Shown here piece after piece: positions 1 to 7,554 of a stretch of DNA of 16,109 nt. Numbering within the stretch: the first letter of the stretch is position 1; each line of letters starts with the position of its first letter. The stretch comes from Spirochaetota bacterium (GTDB lineage: Bacteria > Spirochaetota > B62-G9), in assembly GCA_026990615.1 (NCBI GenBank), contig JALXDB010000330.1, forward strand, positions 1 through 16,109. Direction: 5' to 3'. Below the pieces are notes generated by a model. That model was not told where the DNA came from, ran no database searches, and saw only the letters and a list, made by a program, of their open reading frames with translations. A program made the position numbers and the translations under genes.

Positions 1-523
1 TGCTTAGGGAAAGTAAAAAATCAACCTCTGCTGGAGTAATTCCAAGAGCTGAAGCTATCTCTTTCCTTGAATATCCCATAGAAGAAAGATACCTTACCCT
101 TTCTACAAAACTCTTTTCCTCTCCTCTATTACTTAAATCCGCGTTTTTAAGGTTAACTTTAGCCTTAGTTTCAGTTGAACTTGAAAAAGCATTTAAAGAA
201 GTCTTGTGTCCTATTTTCGCATTATCTTCTACATTCTGTTCTACTTTTTCCTCTATTTTTCCTTCTATAAGGGCTCCAGTTTTTCCTTTTTTTACAACCT
301 TTTCAGCCTTTTTAATCATAGATTTAAGTTCCTTCACTCTTTCTTCTGAAATGGAAACCACTTCATCCAGGGCTCTATTTAATTCAACTATTAGCCTTTC
401 AACCTCCCTTGTGTACTCTTCAATTCTAGAAGGTAGACTATTTTTATTTATCTTTGAATTGAGGATTATCCAAACTATGGATACTATCACAATGTTAAAG
501 AGGATAAGCAGTATATCTTTCAT
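1..523 (-). CDS. SwrB-like (DUF6115-type) single-span membrane protein, 3' end cut by window edge
   Basis: The first 174 residues are visible; the C-terminus runs off the left edge. Residues 3-22 form one hydrophobic membrane segment (ILLILFNIVIVSIVWIIL). Residues 34-80 are charged and helical, likely coiled coil. A low-complexity polar stretch follows, then a helix-turn-helix-like segment at about 143-172 with the pattern MGYSRKEIASALGITPAEVDFLL. This layout (N-terminal anchor, coiled coil, short C-terminal HTH-like motif) matches the DUF6115/SwrB family. In Bacillus subtilis swrB follows sigD at the end of the fla/che operon and promotes flagellar export-apparatus activation. Here the gene also lies downstream of the sigma gene. 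The ATG overlaps the stop of the previous gene (ATGA, 4 bases) and has no clear Shine-Dalgarno, so translation is probably coupled. The family assignment is from motif and position only. Confidence 0.72.
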   Translation of the reverse strand, partial: MKDILLILFNIVIVSIVWIILNSKINKNSLPSRIEEYTREVERLIVELNRALDEVVSISEERVKELKSMIKKAEKVVKKGKTGALIEGKIEEKVEQNVEDNAKIGHKTSLNAFSSSTETKAKVNLKNADLSNRGEEKSFVERVRYLSSMGYSRKEIASALGITPAEVDFLLSLS

Positions 524-843
524 CTTTTTATATCGATATGAATGCCTTTTTCCGGTTCTTGAAATTCTTTGATTATCTTTTCCAGCTCCTTTTTTCTTTT
601 CTCCTCGCGTTTTTTCCCCTGTCTGGCCTGCTCCCTGCTTTTTTTATCTTCTATTTTTGTATTGTTATCGGGATGGGGTTTGACTTCATTTACCCTCGAG
701 GATTCTATCTGCGACAATTCACCCAGCTCTGCTCCCTTTACAACCTGCATCATGTACACTCCGTCCTGCTGTTCATTCTGGAGCCTCGTCATACTGTCCA
801 TTTTCATCAGTATAACCTGCAGATCTATAGGCAGAATTGGCAT
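520..843 (-). CDS. Small charged helical protein of unknown function in motility operon (107 aa)
   Basis: I do not recognise a named family. The protein begins with a short apolar segment (MPILPIDLQVILMKMDSM), continues through a Gln/Glu-rich helix-prone part (about 20-45), and a polar Asp/Asn/Lys linker (about 50-65). It then has a very dense Lys/Arg/Glu helix (about 68-95) and ends GIHIDIKR. There is no signal peptide or membrane span, so it is probably a cytoplasmic adaptor or partner. Its ATG shares one base with the stop of the FapA gene (TAATG), with GGTGA four bases upstream. It overlaps the following membrane gene by four bases. Such tight coupling on both sides argues that it is real and stoichiometrically linked to its neighbours. 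I recall similar small proteins after FapA genes in spirochaetes, but this needs a search. Confidence 0.75.
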   Translation of the reverse strand: MPILPIDLQVILMKMDSMTRLQNEQQDGVYMMQVVKGAELGELSQIESSRVNEVKPHPDNNTKIEDKKSREQARQGKKREEKRKKELEKIIKEFQEPEKGIHIDIKR

Positions 844-2795
844 TATCTCACCTTTTTACCGAGGATTTCCTCTAAATCTATTTCTTCATACTTCTTCACC
901 CTGATTCTCCCACTTTCGAGTACAAATGTCACTGCTTTGAACTCATTCGTTACATCGTAATATACATCTTTAATGCCTATTCTGACTCCCGGAAAAACAC
1001 TTTTCGATACAGAAACCTTTCCAACTGTTTTTAGGAGTTTTAGATAGGACCTAAGTTCTTCCATCTCCTCGTTTATCTCTGAAAGCCTGATTGTAAGCTC
1101 TTCCCTGTCTTCGAGCATCCTCTCAAGCATCTCCTCTTTCTCTTCATTGAAGTTTCTTCCGCTCTTCTTTTGATTTTGCAAAGTTTTTATATTGGCCGTC
1201 AATTTTTCAAGCTCTTCTTCAGCTTCTTTCTTCTCTTTCTCCAGATCGTAGAGCCTCTGCCTTGATTTAGGATCAACCCCAACTTCGACAATCGTCTCGG
1301 TAAAGGATACAGAACCGAGGGTTTTTGTATTAACAAGTTCACCCGCCCTGATTTTACCCCCAACTATAGTAGCCCTTTTACCGTAGCATATAACCTTTTC
1401 CGATGCATCAACATTGCAGTGCATAATACCATCTTCTACCAGCACATTTTTATCAGCAATCACCTTTACCTGCTCCAAAAACTTTGCATAAATTGATCCA
1501 CCGGATTTTATTGTTCCTCCTATTTTTCCCATCACTCCCTGTTTTATATAAATATCTCCTTCAGCATCAAGAATGCTCTTTCCAACGCTACCCTTAACCT
1601 CAATATCACCGGCTGCTTTCACCGAAAAACCATCCTCTACATTGCCCTTAACAATAACAGTTCCCAGAAACATAATATTTCCAGTTTTGATATCAACATC
1701 TCCATTGACCTCGTATATTGGTTCAACATTCACCTTACCGCGCGACAGAACAACCTGTCCATTAATAGTTGCTATTATACTCATTCCATCGGGAGAAAGT
1801 TCTGTATTCTTGCCGGGTTGCAGTTCTACGTCTTTCCCTGGTTTTGCTTCCAGAATTTCACCTGTAACGGTTCTCCCCGGGACCCCCTCCGTAGCAGGTA
1901 TTTTTGTAGCCAGCAGCTGCCCGGCTACAACATTTTCTACAAGATCAAGGTCTTTAAAGTTAACCTGCCCCTTCTCATCCTCATGTAGCTGTATTCTCTT
2001 TTCGGTTCTAAAGTTGTATACAATCTTTGCATCTTCTCCATTCTGCGGCTTTGTGCCCTCCGCTACAAGTATGGGAACATTGTATACTTCATCCTCAATT
2101 GACTCTCTAATCACATCCTCTTTTATACCGTACACAACTCCCTTTTCTTCAAGGGCTTCCATAACATCATCAATATCAATATCCCTGCCGCCTGGTTTTG
2201 GCGGGATTAAGGTTATGTAGGCTCTCATTTTATCATCCGATACTTCAACTATAACCGATCCATTATGTCTCTCATCGGGAGTAAAATCTGCGATCTTTAC
2301 ATACTCACCTTTCGCCTCTCTTACAACTTTCGCCACCTTTGATTTATCAAATTCTGTTACGTGCTTCTCCCTCAAGGCCCTTAGTACATCTTCAACCTTG
2401 ACCTTCCTCCCCTTTCCTTTTGGTTTTGTAACCTTTAAAACGACCCCTACCCTGCTTATCTTTACAGAGAACTTGCCATCAACATCCTCAAACAACGGGA
2501 CTGTCTCACCCTGTCCGTAATCGTGTTTTCCCTCTTCGGCAAATAAAGTAGCTGTTTCAGTAACCTTCACAAAAAGCTTATACGGTTTTTTACTAAAAAG
2601 TTTTTTCCTGCCGCTTTCAACAATTTCATAATCGAGATCGCTTATGGGAATATTTAGAATCTCTGAAGCCTTTTTTAAACCATCCTCGATTGAAAATGCC
2701 TCTATGTATATACCCTTCTTCTGGCTGGGCTCTTCTTCAACATCAAAATTGAGTTCCTTTAAGGCTTCCATCAATTTATCAAGGGATGCTGTCAT
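843..2795 (-). CDS. FapA/DUF342 family polymer-binding-type protein with N-terminal Jag-N-like domain
   Basis: This is a 650-residue cytoplasmic protein. Residues about 28-78 resemble the Jag N-terminal domain (IEAFSIEDGLKKASEIL, then a KKLFSKKPYKLFVKV end). Residues about 180-345 match the FapA N-terminal region. Residues about 360-505 show short repeated strands (GDVDIKTGNI, GTVIVKGNVEDG, GDIEVKGSVG, GDIYIKQGVMG, GSIYAKFLEQ) typical of the right-handed beta-helix of DUF342/FapA. Residues 511-588 are a long coiled coil, and about 592-635 form a final beta-rich piece. FapA proteins are linked to cell-surface and motility regulation in several bacteria, but no enzymatic reaction is established. 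The start is one base after the sigma factor stop, with GGTGA six bases upstream, so translation is coupled to it. The Jag-N fusion suggests nucleic-acid or envelope-associated partners, which is inference. The family call is strong; the role is uncertain. Confidence 0.88.
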   Translation of the reverse strand: MTASLDKLMEALKELNFDVEEEPSQKKGIYIEAFSIEDGLKKASEILNIPISDLDYEIVESGRKKLFSKKPYKLFVKVTETATLFAEEGKHDYGQGETVPLFEDVDGKFSVKISRVGVVLKVTKPKGKGRKVKVEDVLRALREKHVTEFDKSKVAKVVREAKGEYVKIADFTPDERHNGSVIVEVSDDKMRAYITLIPPKPGGRDIDIDDVMEALEEKGVVYGIKEDVIRESIEDEVYNVPILVAEGTKPQNGEDAKIVYNFRTEKRIQLHEDEKGQVNFKDLDLVENVVAGQLLATKIPATEGVPGRTVTGEILEAKPGKDVELQPGKNTELSPDGMSIIATINGQVVLSRGKVNVEPIYEVNGDVDIKTGNIMFLGTVIVKGNVEDGFSVKAAGDIEVKGSVGKSILDAEGDIYIKQGVMGKIGGTIKSGGSIYAKFLEQVKVIADKNVLVEDGIMHCNVDASEKVICYGKRATIVGGKIRAGELVNTKTLGSVSFTETIVEVGVDPKSRQRLYDLEKEKKEAEEELEKLTANIKTLQNQKKSGRNFNEEKEEMLERMLEDREELTIRLSEINEEMEELRSYLKLLKTVGKVSVSKSVFPGVRIGIKDVYYDVTNEFKAVTFVLESGRIRVKKYEEIDLEEILGKKVR

Positions 2796-2796
2796 A

Positions 2797-3591
2797 TTAT
2801 ATCACCATGCTTTTTTTAATATTCATCAATTTGCTCCTCAACCTCATAATTGCCTTTGTATGAAGCTGAGAGATTCTTGACTCGGTAACCTGAAGCACCT
2901 CTCCTATCTCTTTTAGGGTCAGATCTTCGTAGTAATACAGGATTAAAACCTTTTTTTCTTTATCAGGAAGTTCGCTGATTGCCTTAACAATTATATTTTT
3001 TATCTCTTCCCGCTCAACGATAACATCAGGATTCAGGCTTTTAGGACTCTCTATGGTTTCCATTACAGAAACCTGATCACTCTCATCGCCTATATACCAC
3101 ACATCGCTAAGGGACAGTATAGAAGCCCCCGAGAGTTTAAGAACGAGAGTATGAAACTCTTTCAGGGAGATTCCCATCTCTTTTGCTATCTCTTCATCTG
3201 TTGCAGCCCTACCCAGTCTGTTTTCTAGCGCTCCGATAACCCTCTCAAGCTCTTTCGCCTTTTGCCTCACAGATCTCGGGACCCAATCAATGGAACGTAA
3301 CTCATCATAGATGGCTCCCCTTATTCTGGTTACAGCATATGTTTTAAACTTTATATCCTTGTCGGGGTCAAACTTGTCTATAGCATCCAGAAGACCAAAA
3401 ACACCATATCCCACAAGGTCATCAAAATCCACGTTCTGGGGCATCCCAATTGCAATCTTTCCTGCCACGTATTTAACAAGCGGAGAATATTTATTTACAA
3501 AATATTCCCTTATCTTTGGATCCTTCGTTTTTTTATAAGTTTTCCAGAGTTCCTCTTCTGATTTACCTTCAAACACCTTATCACTCCCCAT
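2797..3591 (-). CDS. fliA: RNA polymerase sigma factor for flagellar genes, FliA/WhiG (sigma-28) family
   Basis: At 264 residues it has the usual length for this family and no region 1.1. Sigma region 2 is at about 30-100 ([54 protein letters not shown]), followed by the family hallmark DWVPRSVR at 103-109. Region 3 is about 110-165 ([17 protein letters not shown]). Region 4 is about 205-258 with the helix-turn-helix [21 protein letters not shown]. It should direct transcription of late flagellar and chemotaxis genes from TAAA-N15-GCCGATAA-type promoters. A matching element is present ahead of flhA in this window. The start ATG has only a weak ribosome site (GAGAAC), 25 bases after the previous gene; the length agrees with homologues. 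The symbol could equally be whiG or sigD. No anti-sigma FlgM gene is visible here. Confidence 0.95.
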   Translation of the reverse strand: MGSDKVFEGKSEEELWKTYKKTKDPKIREYFVNKYSPLVKYVAGKIAIGMPQNVDFDDLVGYGVFGLLDAIDKFDPDKDIKFKTYAVTRIRGAIYDELRSIDWVPRSVRQKAKELERVIGALENRLGRAATDEEIAKEMGISLKEFHTLVLKLSGASILSLSDVWYIGDESDQVSVMETIESPKSLNPDVIVEREEIKNIIVKAISELPDKEKKVLILYYYEDLTLKEIGEVLQVTESRISQLHTKAIMRLRSKLMNIKKSMVI

Positions 3592-3616
3592 TGCATTTTG
3601 TTCTCAAATGTACCTG

Positions 3617-4675
3617 CTAAGACATCATTATTAATACGATAAATATCACTATAATAACAAATATACCCGCAAGAATTAAAAGAGGCGAAAGTTCTTTTTT
3701 ATTTCTTACCTCTTTCACCTCAGGTTCCTCTTCAGCAACTTCCCTGGTTACAACTTTAACATCCTCGGGAACCTTAAACATCCCCATTATCCCAGGGCCG
3801 AATTGAGTTAAAACTCCAACATTACCTCCTTCCAGTTCTTTTACTTCAACAATTTTTGTATAGATTGGCACCCTGATGCTATCAACTTTTCCTCCAAGGA
3901 GTTCAGCAAGGTAGTCAGCGATCTCCCTCTCATCGGTAATTCGAACCTGTATCTCATCACCAAACTCGAGATTTTTTATCTCGACTCCTCTAACAGGTGA
4001 TAGTTCGGGAGACACCTTTAGAACAATTAACGATTGATTTGCCTTTTTACTTTTTTCTACTTCCTCATCAATGCTCCGTTCTTCCTTTTTCTCCTCCTCT
4101 AAAATATAATCCGCTTCCTTTAAACTCTTGTTCAGGGCAAATGCATCTGTCATTTCAATTTCAAACTTGACAGCAATGTTAGTATCGGCAAAAATATTGT
4201 ACAGCTCGTCCAGCAAAAGATTTTCAAAAACATCTTTTTTTACTTTTGCCCCAGGTTTAAAAACATTCGCCAGTTTACTTATAAATTCAGAATCAGTGAA
4301 AAGCCTTTTAAATTGCTCTATCTTAAGGGCATCAACCTTTTTATTTCTCGCATAATCGTATAGTATCTCTTCAAATCTCTGCCAGGGAAGCGCAAGATCA
4401 AATTTGGCTACATCCTTATCATCACTGATAACTGATATAAGCCTCTTAATATTACCCTCTTTCCCATCATAGCAAAAGAAAAATGCCCCGTAATAACCCG
4501 TTACCTGTGTTATAAACTTGCCCTTTACGGCAAAAATGTCTTTTGGAACAGCTTCAATAATCCTCTTTGCTCCCTCTATATCCCCCCCTGTGAACTTTAA
4601 AAGCATTGTGGCGAGGACTTCATCACACCCTGTCTCTTCAACCAATCTATCTACAAGTTCTTTACTATGATTCAT
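3617..4675 (-). CDS. Tail-anchored membrane protein with EF-Ts/UBA-like N-terminus, unknown function
   Basis: This 352-residue protein has no function I recognise. Residues about 4-42 (LVDRLVEETGCDEVLATMLL, then KFTGGDIEGAKRIIEA) look like the three-helix UBA-like fold found at the front of EF-Ts, including the TG...GDIE.A spacing. A mixed alpha/beta region follows to about 180, then a Lys/Glu-rich charged stretch (190-215). A beta-rich domain spans about 216-310 (LSPVRGVEIKNLEFGDEIQV, GPGIMGMF). Residues 330-350 form a single hydrophobic segment ending two residues later, so the protein is probably anchored by its C-terminus with the bulk in the cytoplasm. The start overlaps the upstream gene by 11 bases with GGTGA nine bases before the ATG. 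Position between flhG and the sigma gene, next to another membrane protein, suggests a flagellar role such as assembly or placement; this is inference. Confidence 0.85.
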   Translation of the reverse strand: MNHSKELVDRLVEETGCDEVLATMLLKFTGGDIEGAKRIIEAVPKDIFAVKGKFITQVTGYYGAFFFCYDGKEGNIKRLISVISDDKDVAKFDLALPWQRFEEILYDYARNKKVDALKIEQFKRLFTDSEFISKLANVFKPGAKVKKDVFENLLLDELYNIFADTNIAVKFEIEMTDAFALNKSLKEADYILEEEKKEERSIDEEVEKSKKANQSLIVLKVSPELSPVRGVEIKNLEFGDEIQVRITDEREIADYLAELLGGKVDSIRVPIYTKIVEVKELEGGNVGVLTQFGPGIMGMFKVPEDVKVVTREVAEEEPEVKEVRNKKELSPLLILAGIFVIIVIFIVLIMMS

Positions 4676-5393
4676 CTTCTTTCATCACCTTTTCTATGGC
4701 TTTTGCAAGGAGCTCCGGTTCATTGGGGATTCTGACATTTCCGACCTCAATATAATCACTCTTTACACCCCTTCCCTCCGATAACGTCTCATCCTCGGTT
4801 TGAATTTCAGGGGGGATATCTTCCTCCTCTCCCAGAAGCTCCTCTATAGGAGGTAATTCTTCTTCGTTTTTTTCACCCTCCGGCGTTTCATTCCCAATAT
4901 CGGAAACAACCCCTTTCTTATCTTTTTTACCTTTTTTACCCACCTCTACCACACCGAATTCCTCTCTTGCGAACTCTTCAGATTCTCTTCCCACGCCTTC
5001 TGCTTTATCTTTTTGGTAACTTTCGCCCTCATCTCCAACAAGAATATTAACCTTTTCACCTCCGGAATCGGCCTTTTTACCTGCTGATTCTACCGTAAAT
5101 TTCGAATTCAGCGATTCAGTCCCCCTCTCTGATGCATCAATATTCGAATCTCCTCCTTTTTCAACACCCCTCCCCATCCGCGAGATCTCAAAAATCTCGG
5201 GGATATACTTTTTCAAAATATATATCACTCCAAATACCACCATAGCAAATACAAAGGAAGCTAAAAAAGCCCTCACAAGGGCAATCCCGAACGGATTTCC
5301 CACTATTATACCGATTATAAAGGATATAAAGAATGCCAGCCCAAAGGAGTAGAGAGTAATCTTTGATTCTTTATCGTTTAATTCCATCCTCAT
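4665..5393 (-). CDS. Two-span membrane protein with long acidic linker, unknown function
   Basis: The protein is 242 residues from the ATG chosen here. Two hydrophobic segments lie at about 12-34 and 39-62 and form a hairpin near the N-terminus. They are followed by KKYIPEIFEI and then a long low-complexity stretch (about 75-205) rich in Glu, Gly, Lys and Asp. A compact conserved-looking tail (about 213-240, VGNVRIPNEPELLAKAIEKV) ends the protein. The layout suggests a membrane tether displaying a short C-terminal binding helix in the cytoplasm. Its stop overlaps the start of the next gene by 11 bases, so the two are probably co-expressed. An in-frame TTG at 5429 would add 12 residues, but it lies upstream of the only good ribosome site, so I prefer the ATG at 5393. 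No family is recognised with confidence. Confidence 0.8.
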   Translation of the reverse strand: MRMELNDKESKITLYSFGLAFFISFIIGIIVGNPFGIALVRAFLASFVFAMVVFGVIYILKKYIPEIFEISRMGRGVEKGGDSNIDASERGTESLNSKFTVESAGKKADSGGEKVNILVGDEGESYQKDKAEGVGRESEEFAREEFGVVEVGKKGKKDKKGVVSDIGNETPEGEKNEEELPPIEELLGEEEDIPPEIQTEDETLSEGRGVKSDYIEVGNVRIPNEPELLAKAIEKVMKEDES

Positions 5394-5406
5394 ATAAAAA
5401 AGATTA

Positions 5407-5414
5407 CCCCCCTC
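5407..5414 (-). promoter_or_regulatory. Ribosome binding site deciding the start of the two-span membrane protein
   Basis: GAGGGGGG lies 13 bases before the ATG at 5393. It is downstream of the alternative TTG at 5429, which therefore cannot use it. The spacing is long, so the start remains somewhat uncertain. Confidence 0.5.
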
Positions 5415-5437
5415 AATTAAAAAAATCAATATCTAAA

Positions 5438-6352
5438 TCAGATACCCGATTTACCGCCGAATAAACCCTTTAGAAATCTCGAAAACCCTCCTGCTTCCCG
5501 GTACTCAATATTTGCAAGCCTTGTCATCAAATGCTTTATAGACTGCGAGGCCTTGCTGTTTGGTGAACTCTTTATAAACGGGTCCTGTTTAACAACCGAT
5601 TTCTGAACGGATACATCTTCAAATATAAAGCCAAGGTTGTCAACCTTTATATTCAGAAACTGCCCTGCTATTGTTATAACCCTCTCGGCTACTTTCTTGC
5701 CTTCCATATGGGATTTCACCCTGTTCACCACAAGCTTTATATTAGGTCCGTTTATCTCGGCCGATATTGTTTTAATAATCCCGTAAGCATCTGTAATAGC
5801 TGTTGGTTCCGGAGTTGTAACTATAATTGCATCATCGGCAGACCTGACAAAAGTAAGTACGTTCTGTGAAACTCCCGCTCCAGTATCAATTATTATTATA
5901 TCTGCATATGCCAGTTCCTTTAGCTCCTGAACAAAAGCCGCTCTTTCCTCCTCATCCAGGTCCGCGAGCTGTGCAAAACCCGATGCCCCCGCTATAATCT
6001 GAATACCGTATGGAGTATCAATAATAATCTCATGCAATCTTTTCTGGCCTTTTAAGACATGATACAGGTTGTATTTGGGAATTATACCCAGAATAACATT
6101 GACATTTGCAAGCCCCAGGTCTGCATCCATGACAACGACCTTTTTCCCGATCTCAGAAAAAGCAATCGCAAGGTTAATAGCGATATTTGTTTTGCCCACT
6201 CCCCCTTTGCCACTTGATATTGTAATAACTCTGGGCTCTCTCGTGCGTTTACCGGTCGCGTTCTTCTCCTTCATAATCAATCGCAATCTCTCTGCCTGAT
6301 CCTTTTTAACATCCTCGTAGGACGAACCATCGGTTGTTATCATAAAACCCAT
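5438..6352 (-). CDS. flhG: FlhG (YlxH/FleN), MinD-like ATPase controlling flagellar number
   Basis: This 304-residue protein is a ParA/MinD-type ATPase. It carries the deviant Walker A motif SGKGGVGKTN (47-56), switch DADLGLANVN (76-85) and Walker B IIIIDTGAG (152-160). Residues 18-24 (DQAERLR) match the N-terminal motif by which FlhG activates the FlhF GTPase. The C-terminus (FSRFLKGLFGGKSG, about 290-303) is a short amphipathic helix resembling the MinD/FlhG membrane-targeting sequence. ATP-bound FlhG dimers associate with the membrane, act on FlhF and restrict flagellar number. The ATG is preceded by AGGGGTG at proper spacing, 53 bases after flhF. It immediately follows flhF, the usual pairing. 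All catalytic residues expected for ATP hydrolysis appear intact. Confidence 0.95.
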   Translation of the reverse strand: MGFMITTDGSSYEDVKKDQAERLRLIMKEKNATGKRTREPRVITISSGKGGVGKTNIAINLAIAFSEIGKKVVVMDADLGLANVNVILGIIPKYNLYHVLKGQKRLHEIIIDTPYGIQIIAGASGFAQLADLDEEERAAFVQELKELAYADIIIIDTGAGVSQNVLTFVRSADDAIIVTTPEPTAITDAYGIIKTISAEINGPNIKLVVNRVKSHMEGKKVAERVITIAGQFLNIKVDNLGFIFEDVSVQKSVVKQDPFIKSSPNSKASQSIKHLMTRLANIEYREAGGFSRFLKGLFGGKSGI

Positions 6353-6405
6353 TGTAACACCCCTGTCTTTTAATCTATCTCCTCAAAGTCATTAAACTTT
6401 AATAC

Positions 6406-7536
6406 TCAGACAGCCATTTCATCTCTATTTAAAATAGTATCATCAAAAGATATCATATCAATAAGTTTTTTAGTGCTGGCAAGCTCAATATCATCGGGAA
6501 CACTCTGGCCAGTTGTAAAATAGGAAAGTTTTCTATCCTTTCCCAGTGCACTTATTATTGAACCTATGGTGTTTGTTTCATCCAATTTTGAAATAATGAC
6601 CTTTTCATACATTAACTGATTGAACCTTGCAAAAATGTCCACAGCATCACGGTATTTAGTTGTAGCACTGATTACAAGATGAATATCAAGTTTTCTTCTT
6701 GCCCCATCCAAGATACTTCTCAGTTCTGCAAGCCCCATGTTATTCTTCTGTGAACGGCCAGCTGTATCAACAAACACCAGTTCAGCACTGCACCCTTTCA
6801 GATACTCTTTAAACTCCTCCCTCGAATTAATAACGTTGAAAGGGATCTGCATCAATTCCGCATATTTACCGAGCTGCTCTATCGCCGCAATCCTGTAAGA
6901 ATCTATGGTAACAAGTTCAACACGGTGCCTTTTTAAAACACCAAAGGTTGCTGCAAGCTTGGCAATTGTTGTTGTTTTCCCTACACCTGTAGGACCAACC
7001 AGTACAACTACCCCAGGCCTATCTTTACCTGCCTCGATGGGACCTGAGAAGCTTAGACCACCTGTAATGTAATCTATTATTTTTTTCTTTATAGTATTCT
7101 GGTCCTTAATATCGCCAAGAGTTATCTCTTTTTCAAAAGCAGATTTGAGGTTCAAGATATAATCATCCGAAAAATCATTCTGTCTTAACATCATCTCATA
7201 AGGTCTAAAAATGTCGTTTTCCGATGCCGGTTCTTTCTTGACTGTTAAACTGTTCAGCCTGGCTTTTATCTCATTGAGTTCCTTTATAATCTGTTCATCG
7301 CGGACAACAGGCATTTGTTCAGGAGCCTTCTTTATGACCGGTGACTTTCTCCCTATTTCATCAGGCTGCTCTTTTTTGGCTACTGTAATCTCAGTTTGCC
7401 TTTTTCTGAACAGCCCGAAAACTCCTCCTTCTTTAACTTCTTTTCTGCTGATTATATATATGTTATTACCCAATTCCATCTTGGCCTTCAGCACAGCCTC
7501 TTTGTACGTATCAGCTCTATAAGTTCTGTAAATCAT
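6406..7536 (-). CDS. flhF: FlhF, SRP-type GTPase for flagellar placement
   Basis: This is a 376-residue member of the SRP GTPase family (with Ffh and FtsY). The N-terminal basic domain starts MIYRTYRADTYKEAVLKAK and is followed by a variable linker with a short helix (about 80-98). The N/G domain has the P-loop GPTGVGKTTT (181-190), DSYRIAAIEQL (212-222), the G3 motif DTAGRS (257-262), the G4 motif SKLDE (316-320) and TTGQSVPDDIE (341-351). FlhF recruits early basal-body parts to the membrane and fixes the site of assembly, usually polar; its GTPase is stimulated by FlhG, encoded next. The ATG follows GGAGGGG (7540-7546), with 18 bases separating it from flhA. Length and motifs are normal. 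Confidence 0.96.
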   Translation of the reverse strand: MIYRTYRADTYKEAVLKAKMELGNNIYIISRKEVKEGGVFGLFRKRQTEITVAKKEQPDEIGRKSPVIKKAPEQMPVVRDEQIIKELNEIKARLNSLTVKKEPASENDIFRPYEMMLRQNDFSDDYILNLKSAFEKEITLGDIKDQNTIKKKIIDYITGGLSFSGPIEAGKDRPGVVVLVGPTGVGKTTTIAKLAATFGVLKRHRVELVTIDSYRIAAIEQLGKYAELMQIPFNVINSREEFKEYLKGCSAELVFVDTAGRSQKNNMGLAELRSILDGARRKLDIHLVISATTKYRDAVDIFARFNQLMYEKVIISKLDETNTIGSIISALGKDRKLSYFTTGQSVPDDIELASTKKLIDMISFDDTILNRDEMAV

Positions 7537-7554
7537 CTACCCCTCCAAAATATT

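Noticed and set aside
665..692. TAAA-N16-CCCGATAA on the minus strand inside the small charged protein gene, resembling a sigma-28 promoter ahead of the SwrB-like gene
   Set aside because: It lies wholly in coding sequence (Pro-Asp-Asn codons), the spacing is one base too long, and the downstream gene overlaps its neighbour and looks translationally coupled.
1573..2220. 215-codon open frame on the plus strand within the FapA gene
   Set aside because: It is antisense to a clear DUF342 protein, has Ser/Thr/Pro-rich composition typical of a reverse-frame shadow and shows no family features.
5391..5429. Upstream TTG start giving a 254-residue version of the two-span membrane protein
   Set aside because: The only good ribosome site (GAGGGGGG) lies after this TTG, so translation more likely starts at the ATG at 5393.
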